The notes under the pieces were generated by a model that did not search any database, was not told the origin of the DNA, and saw nothing but the letters and a program-made list of their open reading frames with translations. A DNA stretch of 64,000 bases, taken from the NCBI RefSeq assembly GCF_002157225.2, contig NZ_CP020038.1, forward strand, positions 5,920,501 to 5,984,500, written 5' to 3'. The position numbers and the translations under genes were made by a program. Below, in pieces: positions 9,558 to 19,101 of the stretch (the stretch's first letter is position 1; every line of letters starts with the position of its first letter). Origin of the DNA: Agarilytica rhodophyticola (GTDB lineage: Bacteria; Pseudomonadota; Gammaproteobacteria; Pseudomonadales; Cellvibrionaceae).

Positions 9558-10751
9558 TTATCCATTAACATTAAACGCTGCGATTACTGGTAATTTTGCT
9601 GCGCGCCATGCAGGGAAGACCCCACCTATAAAGCCAATGACCAGAGCTAGCATTAAACCTTTTTGTAGTACCTCCAGAGAAATATCAAAAGAAAATACAA
9701 TTTGCGAAAAGTTACTACTTAAGGTTGAGGCAGTAATGCCATCAAAAAATAAATATGCAGCAAGTGTTCCGACAACGCCGCCAATGCAAGCTAACACTAA
9801 AGCTTCTGCCATAGTTCCAACAAAAGCAGAGGCAGCACTAAAGCCGATAGCTCGCAGGGTAGCAATTTCAACAGCTCTCTGGGCAACTGACGTATACATA
9901 GTATTCAATGCACCAGATAGTGCCCCCAAAGCCATAATGATAGAAAGTGGCCAGCCTAAATAAAATAGAAAATCAGATGTACCTTTTGCTTGCTGACGAA
10001 AATAATCTTTTTCAGTTGTAATATCTAAATTCAACTGTGGATCATTTTCTATAAACGCTTCGATCTGAGAGATATCTCCCGGTGACTGCAAAGCAACTCT
10101 CGCCAACTGATAGGAGCTACCGCGATTAAATTGGCTTTGTAAAGTTCGAACATCCGTCCATAGTTCACTTTCAAAAACTGATCCCTGAGCCTCAAAGACT
10201 CCCACTACACGCCATTTTGCTTTACCTAACTTTATTTCGGAATTGAGATCAAAACCGTCGAATTCTCTTAATACACCTGCACCTACAACTATTTCATTCT
10301 TTCCCTCTTCAAACATCCTGCCTTCGACAATACTAATGTTTTCTCGCATAGCGACACCCCGGGAAGATAGTCCTCTGAAGGGAAGATTAACTTCTGTACC
10401 GGTAGTTTTTTTATAGCCATCCACAATGACATATAATTCGCCAGATAACATGGCCCCTGCATCATCCTTTTTTATCCCCGGCGCATTACCAAGGATATTT
10501 ACCTGGTCACGCATTAACACGCTGTTTAGTTCGGCTTGAGCCCCATCTCGCATAACGATGGCTAAAGCGTTGGAGCCTGAGCCTGCTACTGTTACTTTAA
10601 AACCATTAGCCATAGCTAAAAAGGCCAGTAGCACCGCAACGACAACGGCCACAGCAAGAATAGTTGCTAATGACATCCAAAGCCTTTGTGGTAGGCTACG
10701 AATATTCATCGCAACAACCGCAGTTATTTGACGTAAAATACTATCCATCAT
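9558..10751 (-). CDS. ABC exporter permease, MacB/FtsX type (second of two)
   Basis: A 397-residue permease with one N-terminal membrane helix (about 23-48), a large periplasmic MacB-type domain (about 50-270) and three C-terminal helices (about 275-300, 320-345, 365-390) ending in the FtsX pattern FPAWRAAKLPVIAAFNVNG. It should form the membrane part of a MacAB/LolCDE-like machine with the paralogous permease upstream, together with the ATPase and adaptor of the same operon. Its start is 1 nt after the stop of the upstream permease. Two adjacent ATG codons are possible; the ribosome site GGGGGTGA favours the second. It is the last gene of the operon and ends 34 bp before a terminator. Substrate unknown. 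Confidence 0.9.
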   Translation of the reverse strand: MMDSILRQITAVVAMNIRSLPQRLWMSLATILAVAVVVAVLLAFLAMANGFKVTVAGSGSNALAIVMRDGAQAELNSVLMRDQVNILGNAPGIKKDDAGAMLSGELYVIVDGYKKTTGTEVNLPFRGLSSRGVAMRENISIVEGRMFEEGKNEIVVGAGVLREFDGFDLNSEIKLGKAKWRVVGVFEAQGSVFESELWTDVRTLQSQFNRGSSYQLARVALQSPGDISQIEAFIENDPQLNLDITTEKDYFRQQAKGTSDFLFYLGWPLSIIMALGALSGALNTMYTSVAQRAVEIATLRAIGFSAASAFVGTMAEALVLACIGGVVGTLAAYLFFDGITASTLSSNFSQIVFSFDISLEVLQKGLMLALVIGFIGGVFPAWRAAKLPVIAAFNVNG

Positions 10752-10752
10752 T

Positions 10753-11916
10753 TCACCCCCGACTCAGAGCATCTATGGTGTTAAGTTTCATAGCTCGCCA
10801 TGCGGGGAAAAAGCCTGTCACAAACCCCAGCATTAATATATATACCAAAGCTGTAGCAACCACATCTGATGTCATAACTAAGTTCGGCAACATATTTCGT
10901 ATTTGCGGTACATTAGACAAACCTGACACAGCATAGTATGCGAGCAACATTCCAAGAACTCCTCCCAGAGCAGAGAGAAATACTGATTCTGACAATACCA
11001 TGCGAAAGATTCTCCAGGACGGAAAACCCAAAGTTTTGAGCACTGCCAACTCCTGGGTTCTCTCTCTCACAGCTAATGCCATCGCATTGCCAACAATAAG
11101 CAATATTGTAAAAAATGCAGCTAAAACGACGGAGCTAATAATAAGTCCAATACTTCCAATCTGCTCGATAAAAGCTTTATTAAAGGCTTTTTCCGTGCTT
11201 GTTTCTGTCTCTGCAGCGGAGTTTGCAAATAATGCGTCGATTGACTTGGCGACTTCAGCGTTTATATCAGAGTTATCTGTTGTCAGTATTAGCCAGCCAA
11301 TCCAATCACTGCCAAATGTTTGTGTTTCGATAAAGTATTTATAGTGAAACATCAAATAGTTGGTATCAGCTTGCTTATCTTTCGCAGTAAAAATTCCACT
11401 AATTATCATGTCCCAAACATGAGAACCATCTTCTTTAGAAAAAATATTTGACGAGATAGGAACACGATCGCCAATTTGCCAACCTTTACTCTTTGCTAAG
11501 GCTTCACCAACAACCATTCCTTGTCTTTCATTAAACCAATTTTCACGTTCCTCGGTAGATAATTGTAATTCCTCATATACCGCTAGATAGCTTTGTGGAT
11601 CTACGGCAAAACCTACAATGGGTTTGCGCTGATCTTGGTGGTAGGCTCCAAACCAATTGGCATATGTTAGGTCTTTAACTCCATCAATCGCTTTTATTTT
11701 ATTAACATAAGCAATAGGTAAAGGTTGAGTAAAGTTAATTTTGTTAACAACAATTAGGCGATTATCTGCTGACAATTCAATACCTGCATCAAACGCTCCC
11801 TTTAAAGCTCCCAATAAGCCAAATAAGAAAAAAGCAGTAAATACAGCAAAGCTATTTAAAATAAAACGCGTGCGATTACGAGTCAGATTTTTAAAAATTA
11901 AATATAGATCGTTCAT
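10753..11916 (-). CDS. ABC exporter permease, MacB/FtsX type (first of two)
   Basis: A 387-residue permease with the same plan as its downstream neighbour: N-terminal membrane helix (about 16-38), periplasmic domain, then three helices and the closing motif FPAWRAMKLNTIDALSRG. The cytoplasmic coupling segment RERTQELAVLKTLGFPSW is the typical FtsX element that contacts the ATPase. The start overlaps the ATPase stop in an ATGA, with GAGGTGG upstream. Two different permeases encoded together imply a heterodimer, as in LolC/LolE, rather than the homodimer of MacB. The presence of an adaptor gene upstream argues for export across the periplasm rather than lipoprotein release. Confidence 0.9.
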   Translation of the reverse strand: MNDLYLIFKNLTRNRTRFILNSFAVFTAFFLFGLLGALKGAFDAGIELSADNRLIVVNKINFTQPLPIAYVNKIKAIDGVKDLTYANWFGAYHQDQRKPIVGFAVDPQSYLAVYEELQLSTEERENWFNERQGMVVGEALAKSKGWQIGDRVPISSNIFSKEDGSHVWDMIISGIFTAKDKQADTNYLMFHYKYFIETQTFGSDWIGWLILTTDNSDINAEVAKSIDALFANSAAETETSTEKAFNKAFIEQIGSIGLIISSVVLAAFFTILLIVGNAMALAVRERTQELAVLKTLGFPSWRIFRMVLSESVFLSALGGVLGMLLAYYAVSGLSNVPQIRNMLPNLVMTSDVVATALVYILMLGFVTGFFPAWRAMKLNTIDALSRG

Positions 11917-12614
11917 ACTGCCACCTCGGACGCTTGATCGACAAACATACCTTTATCAAGATGCAATGTGCGTTTAGCATATTTTGCGGCAGCAGGGTCA
12001 TGAGTGACCATGATAATAGTTTTGCCAAACTCGGCATTTAATAATTGTAGTATTTCGAGAATTTCTTTTGCCGTGGCCCGATCCAAATCGCCTGTCGGCT
12101 CATCACACAGTAAAAAATCGGGATCGGATACCAATGCTCTGGCAATAGCAACTCGCTGTTGTTGACCACCTGATAGCTCTCGTGGAAGATGCTTAGCACG
12201 CTCATGTAAATCCACAAGTTTAAGAGCTGCCTCAATACTCTTTCTACGTTGATCGCGGCTCACACTTTTTAATAATAGAGGTAATTCAACGTTACGTTCT
12301 GCACTCAGCATTGGCATTAAGTTGTAAAACTGGAAAATAAAGCCAACGTGGTCAGCACGCCATTTTGTTAACTGTTCTTGGCTATACTCACTGATGTTTT
12401 TGCCATCAAAGAATATTTTTCCTTGGCTCGATTGATCAACACCTCCTAGCATGTTGAGTAAAGTGGTTTTGCCTGAACCTGAAGGCCCCATAATTGCCAA
12501 GAAATCTCCTTTTGGAATAGACATATTGAGATCGTCAAATATGGTGATGACTTCTCGACCTCGCACAAACTTTTTTGAAACGCTTTCGAGTTTAAATAGT
12601 TGTTCTTCACTCAT
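11913..12614 (-). CDS. ABC exporter ATPase, MacB/LolD type
   Basis: Cytoplasmic ATPase of the exporter. Walker A GPSGSGKTT, Q loop FQFYNLMP, signature LSGGQQQR, Walker B FLLCDEPTGDLD and the switch His in MVTHDPAAAK are all intact, so it should be active. I choose the ATG at 12612-12614 (233 residues, MSEEQLFKLE) because GAGGTG lies 7 nt before it; a longer version from 12629 adds five residues and puts the ribosome site too close. The gene overlaps the first permease by 4 bp and is 32 bp after the adaptor gene. Confidence 0.94.
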   Translation of the reverse strand: MSEEQLFKLESVSKKFVRGREVITIFDDLNMSIPKGDFLAIMGPSGSGKTTLLNMLGGVDQSSQGKIFFDGKNISEYSQEQLTKWRADHVGFIFQFYNLMPMLSAERNVELPLLLKSVSRDQRRKSIEAALKLVDLHERAKHLPRELSGGQQQRVAIARALVSDPDFLLCDEPTGDLDRATAKEILEILQLLNAEFGKTIIMVTHDPAAAKYAKRTLHLDKGMFVDQASEVAV

Positions 12615-12646
12615 TCTGTTACACCTCATTCCCCGTTTTGTAAGGC

Positions 12647-13714
12647 CTATTTTAGAAACGCTACTTTTACCCCCATATCAGGAAGTATTCTCTTGTCTTT
12701 AAGATCTATTTTAATACGTACTCTCACTGTCGCTTTGGCTCTATCGGCAGTAGGAATAATAGCGATAACACTTGCGGGAATATCCCATTGTGGATACGCA
12801 TCTAAGTTAGCTACTACTCTCTGTCCAGAATAAACCCTTCGGATAAATGCCTCATTAACATCAACTTCTATCTCAAGAGAGCTCATATCCACGATGGTGC
12901 AAATTCCGGTACGTGTAAAACCGCCTCCAGCAGAACTAGGAGAAACGATTTCTCCAGGTTGAGCATTTTTTACTGTTACCACACCGGCAAAGGGCGCTCG
13001 TATAGTGTGGTTGTCGAAAACTTCTTGTTGCTGAGCTACCTGTAACTTAGAAACTTCAATATTAGCTTTCGTTGTTGCCAATGCCGAAAGCGCTTTTTCG
13101 AGATCTGCTTTGGCTCTTGTTAAATCTGCTTCACTTGAATAATCAACATTCTCTAGGTTTGAAACTCGATCCAACACTCGCCTGGCCTCATTGACATCAG
13201 CCTTGAGACTGCGCAGTTGCGCCTCTCCTACAGCTACCTGAGCTTTAGCCAAATCAAGATTTATAGCACTGACTGAGCCGTCAAGCTTTGCTAAAACCTG
13301 GCCTTGCTCAACTTGCATGCCTTCTTCAACTTTCACCTCAGTAATCAAACCCATGACCTCAGATGAAACGGTAGCGATGAGTCTAGCGGATACATATCCA
13401 GAGGCATTCAATATGGCGCCCTGCTTATTCATCCCTTCTTTACGCGCTTCTTCTTGAATAGCCATCTCTAGACGCTGTGTGTCCTTAGCTGCTTTCACAG
13501 ATTTTATGAGGGTTCGCTTTTCCTCCTCAGGCAATAATTGAGCAACCACAGGGGAAACACTCTCATCTTTTGCCAAGTAGACTGCAAGCATGACAACTAA
13601 TGCAGCACACAATACGGCAGCCAAGGTATTAAAAGATAACCTGTGCGCTTTTGGCTCACTTCTATCAATTTTGAGTTGGTTCAGTAACTCGCTTTTATCT
13701 TCTTTCTGTTGCAC
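12647..13714 (-). CDS. Periplasmic adaptor (HlyD/MacA-type membrane fusion protein)
   Basis: A 355-residue adaptor: cytoplasmic N-terminus, one membrane helix (about 27-46), lipoyl half-motifs (GLITEVKVEEGMQVEQGQVL and IRAPFAGVVTVKNAQPGE) around an alpha-helical hairpin rich in Ala, Glu and Lys (about 150-225), then beta-barrel domains. It would link the two-permease ABC unit to an outer-membrane duct; no TolC-like gene is present in the window. It begins with GTG (13712-13714) and has only a modest ribosome site. It is the first gene of a four-gene leftward operon (adaptor, ATPase, two permeases). Confidence 0.9.
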   Translation of the reverse strand: MQQKEDKSELLNQLKIDRSEPKAHRLSFNTLAAVLCAALVVMLAVYLAKDESVSPVVAQLLPEEEKRTLIKSVKAAKDTQRLEMAIQEEARKEGMNKQGAILNASGYVSARLIATVSSEVMGLITEVKVEEGMQVEQGQVLAKLDGSVSAINLDLAKAQVAVGEAQLRSLKADVNEARRVLDRVSNLENVDYSSEADLTRAKADLEKALSALATTKANIEVSKLQVAQQQEVFDNHTIRAPFAGVVTVKNAQPGEIVSPSSAGGGFTRTGICTIVDMSSLEIEVDVNEAFIRRVYSGQRVVANLDAYPQWDIPASVIAIIPTADRAKATVRVRIKIDLKDKRILPDMGVKVAFLK

Positions 13715-13936
13715 TCTTCTATCGAAACCTCATAGTTCATAATTACCCAGTGCCATCCATCTAACACGGCCCCATTATGGCTGTGAGCCTATCCAACGGA
13801 GCCTTCGGGAACAAGCGACTATATACAATATTCAATAACTACCATGCCAATGACTCTGCTGTATAAAAATAGATTGCCCATCAACCACTAATACAGAATA
13901 ATTACACTCTGAATATAGGTTGCAAAGGTAGGCGAC

Positions 13937-14341
13937 ATGTTAATCGACAGTAGTACCAATATGGTTGAATCAGTGGAAGCCCATTATATTACTTCCTCTT
14001 CCGGCGATAAGTATTATGCCGAGATTCTCCATTTTGTTGGCGGCAAAGTCTTGGTTATTAGCCATAATGCCATCGCGTTATACAAAAGCGCAGCAGCAAT
14101 CTCAGATCCATTAGGCAACGGTATTATCAAACTAGCGACTCTGCCTGACAGCATACGTTTTAACATGTCGGATACCCCGTGGGTAGTGCGTCATATCTCT
14201 GGCTTTATCGAGCTTATTGATCAGTACATCATCTTAATATTGCCCAATTCAATCCGCTTATACCGAGGCAAAGAAGATGCATTGAGAAATAGTAACGTCA
14301 TATTAGAACTTCCTTTTGATGGCTCCGATTCACATACATGA
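13937..14341 (+). CDS. Hypothetical protein
   Basis: A 134-residue protein that I do not recognise. It has no signal peptide or clear membrane segment; a hydrophobic stretch (FIELIDQYIILILP, about 90-103) and alternating polar/nonpolar strands suggest a small beta-rich cytoplasmic domain. The ATG at 13937 has AAAGGTAGGCG upstream, a good ribosome site, and codon use is like the neighbours, so it is likely real. It is 222 bp from the divergent exporter operon and 157 bp before the DUF748 gene, so it is probably its own transcript. Confidence 0.65.
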   Translation: MLIDSSTNMVESVEAHYITSSSGDKYYAEILHFVGGKVLVISHNAIALYKSAAAISDPLGNGIIKLATLPDSIRFNMSDTPWVVRHISGFIELIDQYIILILPNSIRLYRGKEDALRNSNVILELPFDGSDSHT

Positions 14342-14498
14342 TTATCTGTCTCTAGGGACTGTTAACACTATAGTAATGATACTTTGAAGGAAATTGCATT
14401 GACTTTTGTCATATATATCAATGTAATATTTCACGGGGCAAAAACCAATTATGCTTCACAAGCCATAGATAGTAATAATTAAAACTCATTATCACTGA

Positions 14499-16904
14499 AT
14501 GCTCATGCAACGTTTTACAAAAATTTTATTTAGTATTTTTACATTTCTTATCTTACTAACTTTCACTATATATTTAGGGGTCTGGGCAGCATCCCCCATG
14601 CTTATCCACCACTATGCAAATAAAGCATTGGCCCTATACAAGGTAAGCTTGTCGGAAAATACTACTGTTCGCTATAACCCTTTTACCAGTAATATATCTG
14701 TAAATAATTTAGCTTTCTTAAAACAAGATAAGACTTCATTGAAAATAGGAAAAGCCGAATTAGAGGTAGATCTACATAAATTGCTATTTGATACCATCTA
14801 TATCAAAACATTTTCAATAGAGGCTGCAGATATAGATATTAGTGTATTTGATAACAAGCAAGAGATTGCAGGTATAGAGTTACCAGCATCGGAAAAATCC
14901 GAAGAAAAGCAGGAGCAGAATAATCAAAAATTTCCCTATACGATAGAAGCACCTAATTTATCTCTCGATGAAATGCGCATCAATATACATTTTAATGATG
15001 AGCTTTATACACTAGAGTTGAAAGAGCTTGATATAGATAAAAATCAAATAACTTCAGATTCACAATCGTTGAATATATCTCTAAAAGCACGTGCCGCACA
15101 AGGCGATGTTAATATTACATCATCGATAAATTTTTCAGAAAAATCGGGTAGTATATCGTCGAAGCTCTCAGTCAAGAATATCCAGCTAAAACAGTTTCAA
15201 TCGCAACTAGCATCTCACTTAGATAGTCTAGATGGCAAGTTATCTGCTAACTTTCAGTCGGAGATAAAGATATCAAACAATGGTACAAATATTTCGAGTT
15301 CTAATACGAAACTGACCCTAGAGGATATTACTACGCAAAAAGAAAACTATAGTGCAAACATGAATAAGTATGCATTAGAGTTAAATAACCTTGAACTGCA
15401 AATAGCTAACGACGCTGTTTCGAATCTCATGATCACAGGCCAAACAAGCGTCGAAGGGCTCTCCCTAAGAAATACCTCCAATCAAGATACTCTAACTAGC
15501 TTGCAAGCACTTACTCTTTCTACAATATCTGTAAGTTCTCCAGGTTTACCTACACCAGAAAACATTGTTGCCGCTATAGATGAAATTAAACTGGTAGATT
15601 TTTTAGCTTCCCACAAAAACAATGAGCAACAGCTTCCTGCGTTGGCTGCCTTAAAAAATATGTCGGTGCAACAACTAAGCTTTTCTGAAAACAAACTATC
15701 TGTTGAAAAAGTAAACATAAGTAATCTGGATAGCCATATATTATTGGGGCAAGATAAATCTCTGACAAATTTAGTTGATATCCCCTCTCAAAACGAGGAT
15801 CAATCTCAACAGAAAAGTAACAACTCTAAGGCTGCCTCTGAGCAGGTAGAACAAACTACCGGCAAAGAGAGCAATCTCGGCATAGTAATAGGAAATATTG
15901 TTATGCAGGGTGATAACACAGTGCATTTCCTAGACAAGAGTGTACAGCCGGAATACGAACGTACACTATATATAGATGAATTTAACATCGGTAATATAGA
16001 CAGTCAGAGACAAGATCTAAGCCCTTTCCATTTTTCTGGTCGTAGTAATAAATATGCAAAGATCAAACTAGATGGAGGGATCGCATTATTTACTGACCTC
16101 GTAAATGCGAATGTAAAAGGTGACGTTAATGAGCTATCTCTACCGCCACTATCATCTTATGTAAAACAGGCGTTGGGTTTTGAACTAAAAAGTGGCCAAT
16201 TAGATACCAATATTGATGTTGATATCAAGCAATCTAAGCTCAAAGGTAAAGTGGGCCTATTTATAAGAGGGCTCGATATGAGCTCTGCAGAGAGCAAGCC
16301 AGATCCATCTGTATTGAAGGAGCAAACAGCAATCCCTCTTAATGTTGCACTGGGTATGCTAAAAGATAAAAAGGGCAATATTAAACTCAATATTCCCATG
16401 AGCGGCAGCGTGGATGACCCATCTTTTGGGCTCAGTAGTTTTCTACTCTTGGTCACCAAAAAAGCCGCTATGTCTCAAGCAAAATCCTATCTTATGCAAA
16501 CTTTTGTACCTTACGCAAGTGTAGTATCCGTCGCTATTAGTGCGGGAGAATTCGCGATGAAGTTGCGCTTTGAGAAATTACCATTTTCTCCGACGGCTAC
16601 AGATATTGAAGAAACGCAGTTTAAATACATGGAGCAGTTCATTTCGCTTATGAAAGATAAACCTAAAACCCAAGTAAGAGTCTGCGGTTTTGCCACACCT
16701 GAGGATATTAATTTACCACCCGGAACTAAAGTAACTGAAGAAGAAGAGCTGGATCGTTTAAGAAATATCGCAAAAAAACGCGCTGAAAATTTTAAAGAAT
16801 ATAGTGTAGATGTAGGAAACTTAGAATCTTCCCGTATGCTGATTTGTAATCCGCAAATTAACTTTGGCAAAAAAGCACAGCCCAGGGTTGAAATTAAAAT
16901 CTGA
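14499..16904 (+). CDS. DUF748 (AsmA-like) inner-membrane-anchored periplasmic protein
   Basis: An 801-residue protein with an N-terminal membrane helix (about 9-32) and a very long periplasmic part of repeated beta strands, with low-complexity polar spacers (about 126-140 and 425-455). The region around 490-690, with the IPLNVALGMLKDKKGNIKLNIP stretch and the SVDDPSFGL motif, is the DUF748 signature; the last 100 residues (TQVRVCGFA, LRNIAKKRAENFKEY) resemble the OmpA-like tail found in this family. AsmA/DUF748 proteins are linked to outer-membrane lipid homeostasis and form bridges between membranes, but no reaction can be assigned. It is transcribed alone, with a 370-bp gene-free spacer after it. 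Confidence 0.82.
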   Translation: MLMQRFTKILFSIFTFLILLTFTIYLGVWAASPMLIHHYANKALALYKVSLSENTTVRYNPFTSNISVNNLAFLKQDKTSLKIGKAELEVDLHKLLFDTIYIKTFSIEAADIDISVFDNKQEIAGIELPASEKSEEKQEQNNQKFPYTIEAPNLSLDEMRINIHFNDELYTLELKELDIDKNQITSDSQSLNISLKARAAQGDVNITSSINFSEKSGSISSKLSVKNIQLKQFQSQLASHLDSLDGKLSANFQSEIKISNNGTNISSSNTKLTLEDITTQKENYSANMNKYALELNNLELQIANDAVSNLMITGQTSVEGLSLRNTSNQDTLTSLQALTLSTISVSSPGLPTPENIVAAIDEIKLVDFLASHKNNEQQLPALAALKNMSVQQLSFSENKLSVEKVNISNLDSHILLGQDKSLTNLVDIPSQNEDQSQQKSNNSKAASEQVEQTTGKESNLGIVIGNIVMQGDNTVHFLDKSVQPEYERTLYIDEFNIGNIDSQRQDLSPFHFSGRSNKYAKIKLDGGIALFTDLVNANVKGDVNELSLPPLSSYVKQALGFELKSGQLDTNIDVDIKQSKLKGKVGLFIRGLDMSSAESKPDPSVLKEQTAIPLNVALGMLKDKKGNIKLNIPMSGSVDDPSFGLSSFLLLVTKKAAMSQAKSYLMQTFVPYASVVSVAISAGEFAMKLRFEKLPFSPTATDIEETQFKYMEQFISLMKDKPKTQVRVCGFATPEDINLPPGTKVTEEEELDRLRNIAKKRAENFKEYSVDVGNLESSRMLICNPQINFGKKAQPRVEIKI

Positions 16905-17223
16905 CCTATTGATACATTTTTTAATGCACGCTTTTATGGATTAAATAACTGCTCGCTTGAACATATGGATATGTAGAATTTGTTTAGCCAAATAAAGCTG
17001 AAGCTTGCAGGATTACTGTTAGCATAAGCTTCTACTTTATTTATTACGCTACTGAAAGCATCGAGAATAAAGCAAGGGTAAATTCCTGCACACTTGGTCA
17101 GAATTTTATAAAAGAGTTTTGAAGATAGACTGAATAGTATTAGAAGGAGTTTAGGAAGCTATATATTGGAAAGAAACTAAGGGGTTTTACGTCTTTATAA
17201 TTGCCATTAAATTATAAAAAATA
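16905..17223. other. Gene-free spacer between convergent DUF748 and csp genes
   Basis: AT-rich spacer with no supported gene or RNA; the csp terminator lies at its right end. Confidence 0.6.
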
Positions 17224-17249
17224 AGCCATAGGCAACGCCGCCTATGGCT
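17224..17249 (-). terminator. Rho-independent terminator of the cold-shock gene
   Basis: Ten-bp arms AGCCATAGGC (17224-17233) and GCCTATGGCT (17240-17249), loop AACGCC. Read leftward the hairpin is followed by a T-rich run (A-rich on the given strand at 17213-17223). Confidence 0.85.
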
Positions 17250-17272
17250 CTATTCCATCACATTAAGTAAGC

Positions 17273-17485
17273 TTATAGAACAATAATGTTCTCAGCTTGG
17301 GGGCCTTTTTGACCCTGAGTGACATTAAATTCAACCTTTTGGCCTTCAACAAGTGTTTTAAAGCCAGTGCCATCAATTGCACTATAATGTGCAAAAACAT
17401 CAGGGCCAGATTCTTGTTCAATAAAACCAAAACCTTTGGATTCGTTGAACCATTTAACTTTACCAGTAGTCTTATTATTAGACAT
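17273..17485 (-). CDS. CspA-family cold-shock protein
   Basis: Single OB-fold protein that binds single-stranded RNA/DNA and acts as an RNA chaperone. RNP1 (KGFGFI) and an RNP2 variant (DVFAHYSAI, with Ala and Tyr where Val and Phe are usual) are present, together with VKWFNESKG near the start. I use the second ATG (17483-17485; 70 residues, [10 protein letters not shown]) because AGGA lies 8-9 nt upstream; an ATG two codons earlier (17491) is possible. A long AT-rich region lies upstream, as for many csp genes whose long leaders control expression, but I cannot define a cold-box from sequence alone. Confidence 0.95.
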   Translation of the reverse strand: MSNNKTTGKVKWFNESKGFGFIEQESGPDVFAHYSAIDGTGFKTLVEGQKVEFNVTQGQKGPQAENIIVL

Positions 17486-18243
17486 AGCCATATCCTATCA
17501 ATTCAAGAGTAAGTATTACCTGTAAGGTAGTAGTGCTAGAAGTGGTGCTATTACTTATGAAAAAACAGGACGAGCAACTAAATAAAGTTTTTCGAGTTTA
17601 CGTGCATAAATATAAGACATACTTCCAGATGGACACAATTATAAAACCTTTTAACCCTTAGTCAAACTAGAATTATATTGAATTGATGCAATAATTTGTT
17701 CAATTATCAAATCATAAGAATATCCATTCAAAAAAAATGTATTTGCTGCCAAATTAACCTTTCAAAATCCTATCAAACGATAAAATTATTTGATATTCGT
17801 GCATATCACTTAAATTTTTTTCGATAACAATTACAACAAACACTTTAAAAACTTGACCACAAATTTAGTACGACATTTTGTTATACAACGAACGGGCGGA
17901 AATGTCATAAAGACGAGTATTTATTGCCATGTATATAGAAAAATTATTTGAGACAGTTTATATGCTTTATGTTGATGCTTTCAGGCTAATGTTGCTAAAT
18001 CTATTGTGCAATAATTTGAAGTCGTCAAATTGAAGAGTCATTGCTTTTAGTCAACTATTTTATAACTACAGGTATAGTTTGATTTGCTCCCGATACTATG
18101 ACACCCTTAGCAATATTTAAATCTCCAATTAATGACAATCCCCTTAAACTATTAACGTGGTAATAAAGTTGAAAGTAGGAAAAGGGGGCGTACTATTTCT
18201 TGTAGAAAATAATGCTTGTAGACCCAGATTAGCTTGAACAAAT
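17486..18243. other. Long AT-rich divergent spacer (csp / L,D-transpeptidase)
   Basis: About 750 bp without a supported gene. It must hold the csp promoter and leader (leftward) and the promoter of the gene at 18244. A 34-codon open frame at 17929-18033 has no ribosome site and is not called. Confidence 0.6.
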
Positions 18244-19017
18244 ATGTACATAACATTGCATAAAGAAAGAAGTTTTTCAGCCACAATATACTCTGTCTAT
18301 GCATTACTATTATTGCTTACAGCATCTGTAACCAAAGCGCAAACGGATAAATTCCCCACTAGTGCTAGGGCGGAACAAGCTATTCTGAGAACACAGAAAG
18401 ACTTAGTAACAGGCCTGCATAATAAAAATTTGACATATGGCTCACCTATTTTTATTCGAATTTTTAAGATCCCGGGGAAATTAGAACTATGGGTAGAAAA
18501 CAAACAGAAGCAATTCAAGCTGTTTAAAACTTATGAAATATGTAACTTTTCTGGTGCACTAGGCCCCAAAATTAAGCAAGGAGACAGGCAGAGTCCAGAG
18601 GGATTTTATTTTGTCACGAAAAATCAACTCAACCCCTGGAGCCGTTTTCATCTATCTTTTAACCTAGGCTACCCAAATGCTTATGACCGCTACTACGGAA
18701 GAACAGGTAATTATCTAATGGTGCATGGAGACTGCGTATCAATAGGTTGCTATGCAATGACAGATAAATATATTGAGGAAATATACTCTATGGCAGTAGC
18801 AGCTCTTAAAAATAATCAGTCATTTTTTAGAGTTCACATCTTCCCATTCCAACTTACTGATAGGGTCTTAGTAAAATACAAAGATCATCGCTCATATGAT
18901 TTTTGGCTAGAGTTAAAAAAAGGATACGATTTTTTTAACAACCACGGTTACCCTCCCAACGTGGAGGTAAACAATGGACATTATACATTCACCGATATAC
19001 GTAGAAGCCTCAATTAA
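18244..19017 (+). CDS. dpaA: YafK/DpaA-type L,D-transpeptidase family protein (YkuD fold)
   Basis: A 257-residue exported protein with a hydrophobic N-terminal segment ending TKA (about 15-33). The catalytic motif HGDCVSIGCYAMTD has His161 and Cys169, the two residues needed by the YkuD fold. The context SPEGFYFVTKNQLNPWSRF and GYPNAYDR is that of E. coli YafK, now DpaA, which does not cross-link peptidoglycan but cuts Braun-lipoprotein from it. Whether this protein is a transpeptidase or such an amidase cannot be told from the sequence. It is followed after 84 bp by a small outer-membrane protein gene, which may be co-transcribed. Confidence 0.88.
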   Translation: MYITLHKERSFSATIYSVYALLLLLTASVTKAQTDKFPTSARAEQAILRTQKDLVTGLHNKNLTYGSPIFIRIFKIPGKLELWVENKQKQFKLFKTYEICNFSGALGPKIKQGDRQSPEGFYFVTKNQLNPWSRFHLSFNLGYPNAYDRYYGRTGNYLMVHGDCVSIGCYAMTDKYIEEIYSMAVAALKNNQSFFRVHIFPFQLTDRVLVKYKDHRSYDFWLELKKGYDFFNNHGYPPNVEVNNGHYTFTDIRRSLN

Positions 19018-19101
19018 CTCCCTACAATCAAGCAGCAATTAAGCTACTGTTAATAACAATTATTGTAGATTGCTCTGAAACTAATCTTATAGAGCAATGT
19101 T

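Noticed and set aside
17929-18033. 34-codon frame in the csp divergent spacer
   Set aside because: No ribosome site and no clear protein feature; lies in a probable promoter/leader region.
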